Assembly: GCA_958298945.1 (NCBI GenBank)
Contig: OY282605.1
Coordinates: 30,978,811-31,042,810, forward strand
Source of the DNA: Atherix ibis
Taxonomy: Eukaryota; Arthropoda; Insecta; Diptera; Athericidae
Length of the DNA stretch: 64,000 nt
Reading direction: 5' to 3'
In this document: positions 56,079-64,000 of the stretch, in pieces
Layout of the letters: each line of letters starts with the position of its first letter
Position numbering within the stretch: the first letter of the stretch is position 1
The notes under the pieces: generated by a model
Told to the model about the DNA's origin: nothing
Databases searched by the model: none
Seen by the model: only the letters and a program-made list of their open reading frames with translations
Translations under genes and position numbers: made by a program

Positions 56079-57355
56079 AGGTGTAGTAAGAAGTAATCCA
56101 TTATTTTGCCAATATATGGCTTTAGGAGTCTGTATCTTCCGTGCGATCGGGTTGCACTAGATGGCGTTAGAAAGATAAGATTTTGTACTAAATAAACTTT
56201 TCATTTAGTTTTTTGATTACTTGACTCAGTCAAGTAGCACGCGTCAAAGATGGACACCAACAAATTTTTTTAGCACGCGTCCAAAATGGACACCAACAAA
56301 GAGAAAATACGCCATATTTTACAGTTTTTCTTCGATAAAGGCGAAAACGCAAGCCAGGCAGCTGAGAATGTGAATAGTGTTTATGGTCCTGATACTGTAA
56401 CAGCCAATCACGCGCAATTTCGGTTTCGTCGATGCCGTTCCGGTAATTTTGATGTCAAAGATGCACCAAGCTCTGGAAGGCCAATTGTCGAAAATGTCGA
56501 TAAAATAATGGAAATGTCGATTGCCCAGGAGCTAAACATTGCACAAAAAACAGTTTGGAACCACTTAAATAAGGCTGGATACAAAAAGAAGCTCGATGTA
56601 TGGGTGCCACACGAGTTATCGCAAAAAAACCTCATGGACCAAATTTCCATCTGCGAATCGCTGCTAATTCGCAACAATATCGATCCATTTCTGAAGCGGA
56701 TGATTACCGGTGATGAAAAGTGGGTCACTTACGACAACGTCAAGCGACAACGGTCGTGGTCAAATGGCGGTCACCCAGCGCAAACGTTGGTCAAGCCAGG
56801 ATTGACAGCCAGGAAGGTTTTGCTGTGTGTTTGGTGGGACTGGCAGGGAATCATCTACTATGAGCTGCTCCCCTATGGCCGAACTCTTAATTTGGACCTA
56901 TACTGTCAACAATTGGACCGTCTGAAAGAAGCAATCACCCAGAAGCGGCCAGCTTTGGCCAATAGGAGAGGAATTGTGCTCCATCAGGACAACGCCAGGT
57001 CGCATACATTGATAGTGACTCGCCAGAAGTTCCAGGACCTTGGTTGGGATGTTCTTATGCATCCACCTTATAGTCTGGACCTGGCACCAAGTGATTACCA
57101 CCTTTTCCTGTCTATGACGAATGATTTTGCAGGTGAAAAATTCGCCTCAAGAAAAGATTGTGAAAATCGACTGTCCCAGTTTTTTGCCAATAGGGACGAG
57201 GGTTTCTATGAGAGAGGCATTATGAAATTACCTCCAGAATGGCAACAAGTTATCGAACAAAACGATGCATATTTGACCTAAATCGTATCATTCTATCTAT
57301 GCTAAATAAAACCTTCAATTTAATGCAAAAATAATGAATTTTTTTTACTACATCT
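56079..57355 (+). mobile_element. cecropia/Hsmar1-like mariner with intact open reading frame
   Basis: The element is 1277 bp with inverted ends of about 30 bp: AGGTGTAGTAAGAAGTAATC on the left and an A-rich diverged complement ending ACTACATCT on the right. TA duplications are at 56077-56078 and 57356-57357. A 60-bp region before the ATG repeats GCACGCGTC then AAATGGACACCAACAAA (56239-56264 and 56274-56300), so a second ATG-like start lies upstream in duplicated sequence. Confidence 0.93.
56286..57281 (+). CDS. mariner transposase, full-length open frame (331 aa)
   Basis: The only uninterrupted mariner transposase in the window. Residues 1-60 form the first helix-turn-helix (MDTNKEKIRHILQFFFDKGE). 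Residues 77-100 form the second (IAQELNIAQKTVWNHLNKAG), followed by the WVPHEL clamp loop at 106-111. The catalytic residues are Asp143 (TGDEKWVTYD), Asp235 (HQDNARSHT) and Asp270 (LAPSDYHLF), with 34 residues between the last two, the DD34D triad. The usual YSPDL motif reads YSLDL at 262-266. The linker after GRPIVENVDKIME is shorter than expected, about 14 residues missing compared with other family members as I recall them, and the frame is kept. The protein should act in the nucleus on its own terminal repeats. Whether this copy is active cannot be told from sequence. Confidence 0.95.
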   Translation: MDTNKEKIRHILQFFFDKGENASQAAENVNSVYGPDTVTANHAQFRFRRCRSGNFDVKDAPSSGRPIVENVDKIMEMSIAQELNIAQKTVWNHLNKAGYKKKLDVWVPHELSQKNLMDQISICESLLIRNNIDPFLKRMITGDEKWVTYDNVKRQRSWSNGGHPAQTLVKPGLTARKVLLCVWWDWQGIIYYELLPYGRTLNLDLYCQQLDRLKEAITQKRPALANRRGIVLHQDNARSHTLIVTRQKFQDLGWDVLMHPPYSLDLAPSDYHLFLSMTNDFAGEKFASRKDCENRLSQFFANRDEGFYERGIMKLPPEWQQVIEQNDAYLT

Positions 57356-57359
57356 TAAA

Positions 57360-59985
57360 TTATAAATAATGGCAATATATAAGCAATATAAAAAAATTAA
57401 AATTTTATCAAAACCTAAATTTATAGTATATTTTATTTAATTTCATTTTCCGAAGCGCAAATTGAACAAACTTTTATGTTGGAAATACTCCGAATATGAC
57501 TTGATATTGTTGTTCACTATTGTAGTTATTCCTATAAGATTGTGAAGGTTTTAACAATTGCGACTGCGGTTTGTTAGTCGTTCGCTGCAGTCGTATGTGA
57601 GGCATAAAAGAGACTAAATGTTTGTGGCTAGAGCAACGATACTGCACATGTACTTAAACCCTGCAAATGTTTTGACCGAATGTAAGTAAACTGTTCGAAT
57701 GGACGTTTTTCAGACTAATTTATTTATGTTCACAGAGTACTTTGGTATTATTGATTTTTTTTTTCAATAATAAAAAAAATGTCACAAGAAATACTACCGC
57801 AAAATAATATATCTCTTATTTTATGATATAATAAAAAAATTATATAAGGAAAATAAGGTTTTTTTTTTGAATAGAGCGCTTCTTATCGAGACATTTTCAT
57901 TTTCATTTTCATATTTTATTTTTGGTTTTTTGTATTTAGAGCAGAACAGATCATACTGACAAAATGTACAGCAGCCACTAAACATAATTTACATCTGAAT
58001 GCTGATTGTAAATGCATTCGCATTTGAAAATATACCATTTTCCGTTATATATTCATAAATACACATAGAAAGTATATGGTCGTTACCTGTAAAATAGTAT
58101 TATGCAAGCATGTGCATTTTATAAAGCCCGAGTGTCTTCTTTTGACACTATTTTCTTATCTGAGAAGTGAGTTTTCTATATTTTTATATATTGTATAAGC
58201 TCATGTACACAGTCATGCCAAAATAAACTTTTATATGGTAGTTTTTTTTTCAATTTTATTTCGTACTAAATATTCTGAAAATATGAAAACGCATAAAAAT
58301 ATTTTCTTAACAATCTTCCACTGGAACACACCATATCAAAGTGAGCTGCAATATATTGTAATAAATCTGAAAATTTTCGTATTTAGAGCAAGAAATGAAA
58401 AACGAACACTACTGAGACTAAATATTCTTATAGTATCTATTCATACAATCATATAATACTTTTACTTATGTTGGGGTTGAGGTTTTATTTTGAAAAATAT
58501 TTCACTCTGACAAATTGAACATACATAATTAGTGAGTGGTGTTTGAAAGACTTCTTAAATATTAAGTTTAATTACTATTTCGTCGATTATTTCATTGCAT
58601 TTGTAAAAACTATTTGCTTATTTATATATATTTTTTTTTGTTAATGGAACTAGCAATTATATACGATGCAGATGGATTTGATAATAAAGTGGACGAGTCG
58701 GATAAAAAACGAAGTATTCGAAAATCTAATTAAAAGGACAACAACGAAACGTTTCATTCATTAACCTGCTCACGTATTCATTATAAAATGCAATTAGAGA
58801 AAAGTTTACATTTGTTAGCGGCTAAAACATCTCAACGTACTAACCATGATGAATGTATTATACTAAAACAATCACCAAGGATATTATCTAAAAATAGAAT
58901 GATTTTGTTTGTTATTTTTCACAATTAATACGAATTTATTTGCCAAAAAATGACGGTCATTTGAAAAGAGTAAAACTTTAGCTTTAACCAATGCAGTTAA
59001 GACTTCATCAATAGTTTTCCATACTTTTTAAGGAATATTTTAATAAATTTTTTATAATTAATCAACATTTTCTTAATTCCAAAAAGGTTTGTACAATTAT
59101 TAAAAGATTTTCTTTTATTTATAAAAATATATTTGAAATTTTCTTCACTTTTAAGGCAGCACAATATTATAAAGACCTGTGGGCAATCATCACGATGGCG
59201 GTAGAGTTGGTAGGTTTCATCTTTCAGTGAAAGCCAGGCAACCCTGATTAATAGCAGAGGTGTTGAATTGTCTTGGGTAATAGGACTTGTGGGTGTTCAA
59301 CTAATCAAATGGCAAATTACACTTTTGGCCATTCGTAAAAACACAGAATAGACAAGTCCGAAACGTTGGCTAACAATTGCCCAAGCAGTCTATTCGATAG
59401 TCTTACCAAAATTTTGGGAACAGAAACTGCTCAGAAATTGGAAACACATTATTTACTTTCGGAAAAAACACACTCTCCCCATCTACCCATCCTGTGGCGT
59501 TCAATTTACTATCGCCCATCTTCTAACAGCATGACACCTCCACTAATGAAATTTCCTACATTGTGGAGCTTTTAGATCCCTTAATACTGTTACTAAGTTG
59601 TTTTTTTAATTTTTTCTTATATCCTTGAGACCTTACATGCAATACAAAAGAATAAATCTCAAATTTATACATTATAAAATATCCTATAAATATTAGAGTT
59701 GAAACTGGCTATTTTATAAAAGATGCTGTTTGTAACTTTTATCAATTTAATATAATGTAAAGCGTAGATTATCACGCTTTCATAATTAGTAGTTGATATT
59801 TAATTATAAAGGACCTAATAAGTAAACGTTTAATTGCATTATTTATTCAAAAGAAAAATGCATTTTTAAGTTTATTTTGATCATTATCTATCGATAACTA
59901 GTTGCAGGTATTATTTAAAACTGTTTAGGCAGGATAATTTTATTGGGGAAGACAAATATCGAATATCCTACAACTAGGTCAATAT
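57360..59985. other. A+T-rich stretch, nothing recognised
   Basis: Short open frames (58235-58456, 59366-59575) lack recognisable motifs. No repeats stand out. Confidence 0.35.
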
Positions 59986-59989
59986 AAAT

Positions 59990-60215
59990 CTATTATTGAG
60001 AAAAAATGACCACAAAATTTCCAAAAAACAGGAAAAGGTCATTTTTCAAAATGACAACTCAAGGCTCTTTACTGCAAGTCTAGTCAAAGACACTTCGGAG
60101 AGACTATAATTGGGAATAATACCCCATCAGTCCTATCTGATTTTCATTTGTTTCGGTCAATGCAGTTAGATCTTTCTGCAATGCAGTTTAATCCTTTTGC
60201 TGATATTAAATTGAT
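59990..60215 (+). pseudogene. decayed mariner transposase, Asp2-to-Asp3 piece
   Basis: The plus strand reads FQNDNSRLFTASLVKDTSER (decayed HDNARPHTA block), then IPHQS and, after a one-base shift, SDFHLFRSMQLDLSAMQF. This follows the mauritiana-type order HDNARPH...SPDLAPSDYHLFRSM. No ends were found. Confidence 0.5.
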
Positions 60216-60219
60216 AAAT

Positions 60220-61210
60220 AGATAAATGCAAACTAGACAGAATTTTATTACCATATAAATCCCGAATGCTTTGCATCAAAGGCCTTAAGTATACAAGATG
60301 CATACTTAAGACAACAAGAAGCCTATTTTGATTGAGAAATCAAAAAAAATCTTTATTTAAACAAAAAAAAAAACTTTTAATTCTTATACTAAATAAATAT
60401 AATCTAAAGTAAAAATATTAATTCGAAATGGCTCAATATCAAAGTAAACTTTTTTAAAAAAATAAAGTTTTTCGAAAAGAGAATTTAAGAAACTTTATTT
60501 CAATTTCTTGCAAATAATTTAAAGTTGAAAAAAATTAAATAAGCAATCCTCAATTAAATATTTTACCAATTACAAAATAAATGTGAAAAAAGTATATTTT
60601 CTGAAATAATTAAAAACTTGTTCAAAATTCCAAAGTAGTAAAATTTTTATGCTTCCTTAAGACAAACTTTTGTCCAAGAAATTATCACGAACAAACTAAA
60701 GTTTTTGTGAATTTTATACATCATTTACACCACAAACTTGTGCAAGTCTATTCTTTTGGAAAGACCATTAAATTTTTAGAACCTATTATGAATAAGAATT
60801 GATTAGAATATAAATTTATCATCAACTAAAGGCATCTTCTTGCACTTACTATACAATTGCAAAAAGGGCGTAACACGAATTGGCACAGGTACGAAAACAA
60901 CAATTGCCTTCTTAAATAATTAATGATTCTCTGGCACTTAACAATTTCAATGGTTCTAAATTTATCCAAGTTCCAATTCAAATGCTTTAAAAAGTTTTTG
61001 TCTTAGATCACTATTAAAGGGGATTCATTGCTTTTATTCAAATAAGTCTCATTTAATAACATTTGAAGGAAAAATATATTCTCTTAGGACAATAAAAAGA
61101 ACTAAAAATATTAAAATTTATTGATTTAATCTATTCTAAATTAATTATTGTCATATTTGGATTCATTAAACGATGTGTGGTAAAACAATTTTTTCATTCT
61201 TATCCCCTTC
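60220..61210. other. A+T-rich stretch, nothing recognised
   Basis: No coding or repeat feature was assigned. Confidence 0.35.
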
Positions 61211-61214
61211 AAAG

Positions 61215-62130
61215 TAGTTTCTTTCATCTTCAGATCCTCAGTTACAATCCCTTGGATGACATTCTCACAGCTGTTTTTTTATCTTAAGGAACAAAAAAAA
61301 AGTCCCACAGACAGTAATCAGGTGAAAACAAAGTCTGGAGAACTCCATGAGCCGCGCAATAGAGAACCTCTTTTAGAAGTCTTTCAAAGACTACTCGTCA
61401 GCTTAAATATCAGTCGACGGTCAAGGACCCTCACTCGTTCCACATTTTCATCAGTTTTTGATGTTCAAGACCTCTCTGAGCTAGGTTCATTTTTCACTAT
61501 TTCTTGGCCCTCTTAAAACGATATTATTGAGTCTTTTAAGGATTACTCATAAGTTCCAATCTTAATTAACGGTTTGACCTCACAAAAACCTCACTTGTTG
61601 CACATTTACATCAATTTGCTAGGTTGTAGTCCTTCTTCTATTTGTTAGACCCTCAAAAGTGTGTGCAAATTCCGATCTGTCGTAAAGGTCCTTTTTTCTG
61701 AGCCTTTCAAGAACTTCTTTATAGCTTCATAGTTAACTGAACGTCCGAATTCACAAGAGCCCTCATTCGATCTTCATCAGTATTCGATGTTGAAGGCCTT
61801 TCTGAGCTGAGTTCGTTTTCCACTATTTCTTGGCCCTCTTAAAATGATATTATTGAGTCTTTTAAGGATTACACATCAATTCTACTAAACTTAATTAAAG
61901 ATTTGATCATACAAGAACTTCACTCGTTGCACATTTTCATCAATTTGCTAGGTTGTAGTCCTTCTTCTATTTGTTAGACCTTCAAAAGTGTGTGCAAATT
62001 CCGATCTGACGTAAAGGGCCTTTTTTGTCAGACTTTTAAGAACTTTTTTATAGCATCAATATTTATCATTGGTCCAACCTTACAAGACCTTTAATTAGTT
62101 CCACATTTTTGTCAATATTTGATGTTGAAG
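61215..62130 (-). repeat. group N mariner remnant with five linker-block repeats
   Basis: 61215-61340 carries a minus-strand mariner C-terminal piece (FSPDYCLWDFFFVP, decayed third-Asp block). It is followed by five units marked by (C/T)TTT(C/T)AA(A/G)(A/G)A(C/T)T at about 61379, 61533, 61700, 61856 and 62029 (spacings 154, 167, 156 and 173 bp). Each contains a linker-like minus-strand segment around ATTTTCATCA. Units alternate between two types: the pair starting at 61533 is nearly repeated at 61856, giving a 323-bp higher-order period. Confidence 0.7.
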
Positions 62131-62322
62131 ACCTTGTAAGGGAGCTGCGTATTCCACTACTTCTGGACCGTCGAAAAACGCGTTTTACTACTGAGAAACT
62201 TGTGCACTTGATAAAGAATGCTTCCCATAAGCTCTTTAGAACTGTTTTTTTTTACCAAACTTGAGAATTTACCAAGTTTAATACAAAATTTGATGGTATA
62301 ACTTTCCATAACAAGCTCTGTA

Positions 62323-62436
62323 GAGTTGCGTTTTTACTGGACGTGGTCTAGAAGGGACTATCATTACCAGTTAGATCTGAGTTGCGTTTTTACCGGACAT
62401 GGTCTAGAAGGGTTCGCAGTATTACCAGTTAGATCT
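62323..62436. repeat. 56-bp tandem duplication
   Basis: Two adjacent copies of GAGTTGCGTTTTTAC...CCAGTTAGATCT (start points 62323 and 62379) differ at a few bases. The origin is not recognised. Confidence 0.88.
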
Positions 62437-62570
62437 GAGTAATATCAGCCTCAATACTTTTTTAATAAATTTACAAATTATATTTCTATTAATTTTAATA
62501 ATGCAAAAACTTTTAGACGAGCTTTTATTTTTTATCGATAATTTTTTCCATTAAAAATAATCCTTACATA

Positions 62571-63839
62571 CGAGGGTCCTTCAATAAGTCCTTAGAAAAT
62601 CTGAGAAATTACGCTCGTAGTGTCGGTAAAGATTTTGTAAGTAGCATTATCGACAGGAAAGCTGTCAAAATTTCAGCTCGATCCATAGCGTAGGTCAATT
62701 TCTATCGTCGATTAAAGTTAACGACATTTATTTGTGCATAACAATGGAAAAAAGCGAGTTTAGGACTGTCATCAAACATCTCCATTTGAAAGGCTTAAGC
62801 CCGAAAGAAATCAAAGCCGAGTTGGATGCAGTTCATGGCACATCTGCACCTCTGTTTGCGACGGTTTACAATTGGGTGAATGAATTTAAATGTGGCCGTT
62901 CATCCACAAAAGATGAACATCGTTCAGGACGCCCAGTTGAGGTGTTTACTACTGAAATCATCGCCAAAATCCACGATCTGATTTTGAACGATCGAATTAG
63001 TTGAGGCCACTGGCATATTACAAGGTACAGTCGCTTCAATTTTGCATGAAAAATTGTCTGTGAAAAAAATTTCGGCAAGATGGGTTCCGCGTTTGCTCCC
63101 AGAGGAGAATAAGCGCAATCGTGTAGTGGACTCTGAGGCTATGTTGGCACTCTTTCATCGCAATCCTGCCGGATTCCTTCGTCGATATGTCACTGTGGAC
63201 GAAACCTGCATACACTACTACACTCCAGAAACGAAGAGACAGTCATCACAGTGGATTTTCAAGGGTGAACGGGCTCCGAAGAAGGCAAAAACTGTGCCAT
63301 CGGCCGGCAAGGTGATGGCCACGGTCTTTTGGGATTCGCAGGGCATCATTTTTATCGACTACTTGGAAAAAGGAAATACAATAACAGGAGCGTATTACGC
63401 GTCGTTATTGCAACGGTTGAGCGAGGAAATCAAAGAGAAACGCACCATCTGAAGAAGAAAAAAATCCTCTTGCATCATGTCAACGCGCGTGTGCACACCT
63501 GCGCTGTTTCCATGGCCAAAATTGTGGAATTGAGAATGGAATTGTTGCAGCATCCCGCTTATTCACCAGATTTGGCCCCGAATGACTATTTTCTTTTCCC
63601 CAATCTGAGGAAATGGCTTGGCGGACGACGGTTCACTTCCAACGAGGACGTCATTGCTCAAACGGATGAGTATTTTGCAGAACTTCCGAAATCCTATTTT
63701 TTGGACGGGATAAAAATTTTGGAAAAACGGTTGGAAAAGTGTATAGAGCTAAAAGCAGCTTATGTTGAAAAATAAAAAATTTTTTTTTTTAAAAACAGTT
63801 TTTTTCTTTTTTTTCTAAGGACTTATTGAACGACCCTCG
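62571..63839 (+). mobile_element. irritans-type mariner, subfamily b, copy 3
   Basis: The element is 1269 bp with inverted ends CGAGGGTCCTTCAATAAGTC and TA duplications (62569-62570, 63840-63841). The transposase begins at the ATG at 62744. A deletion of about 18-19 bp after ILNDR (near 62995) shifts the frame within the second helix-turn-helix. A one-base loss near 63445 shifts it again. VDETCIH keeps Asp1, but the HQDNAR block reads HHVNAR, so Asp2 is Val. YSPDLAPNDYFLF keeps Asp3. Confidence 0.94.
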
Positions 63840-64000
63840 TAATAATCCTTTTAAGTATACAAAGTATTTAGTTTTCTTTTATTTTAATTGAAATTTTTCA
63901 AACGAATATCATTTTTTCTACCTATTAATAAGTAGCACAAAATATATTTACTTTTACTTTGATCAGAATTTATACAAGAGTATATCTTAGAATTAAAAAA

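Noticed and set aside
59366..59575. 69-codon plus-strand frame
   Set aside because: No recognisable motif, splice context or neighbour. Composition is compatible with chance.

Overview
The window looks like intronic DNA from an insect nuclear genome, most likely dipteran. It is strongly A+T-rich, it has spliced exons separated by introns of up to about 34 kb, and it is crowded with Tc1/mariner-type DNA transposons plus decayed non-LTR retroelements. The species cannot be named from the sequence. No rRNA, tRNA, CRISPR array or bacterial feature is visible.

One host gene spans most of the window on the minus strand. Five exons with mutually compatible splice phases encode, in order, both halves of a CUB domain (51225-51002 and 16534-16390), an LDL-receptor class A domain (3482-3360), a transmembrane helix (3293-3135) and a short cytoplasmic tail (3034-2850). 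The signal peptide and start codon lie upstream and were not found here. The product is a type I membrane protein of the CUB-LDLa kind. The introns between these exons (about 34.5 kb and 12.9 kb) hold nearly all the transposons.

The transposons fall into recognisable groups. (1) Irritans-type mariners: two copies of subfamily a (8359-9644, 35579-36898), three of subfamily b (39780-40948, 44177-45456, 62571-63839) and one old remnant (34557-35335). (2) Mauritiana-type mariners (25544-26636, 31118-32307, 47335-48575). (3) Cecropia/Hsmar1-like mariners (56079-57355 with an open transposase, and a remnant at 14235-15518). (4) A mariner group here called V, with a TGDESWVY active-site motif (841-1558, 4185-5245, 29306-30141, 35338-37492, 42490-42692, 52450-53304). 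(5) Fragments of a rosa-like DD41D element at eight or more places. (6) Fragments of a further mariner group, here called N (5805-6425, 51760-52020, 53380-53700, 61215-62130), and other decayed pieces. (7) A Tc1-like and a PIF/Harbinger-like remnant. (8) Jockey-like and RNase-H-bearing non-LTR fragments.

The most unusual structure is repeated local amplification of short internal blocks of transposase genes. These include a 163-bp block carrying the first catalytic Asp of the DD41D transposase (six copies), a DD41D third-Asp block (two copies), and an approximately 160-bp mariner linker block (two to five copies at three loci). Separately, a 37-bp A+T-rich minisatellite forms three arrays (18565-20095, 22519-22960, 26917-27420) with higher-order periods. 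Other features are a mariner inside a mariner, a fold-back element with two 5' ends, a perfect 29-bp hairpin, a 203-bp MITE-like deletion derivative, and a 20-bp perfect inverted-repeat pair that may bound an unidentified 3.9-kb element.
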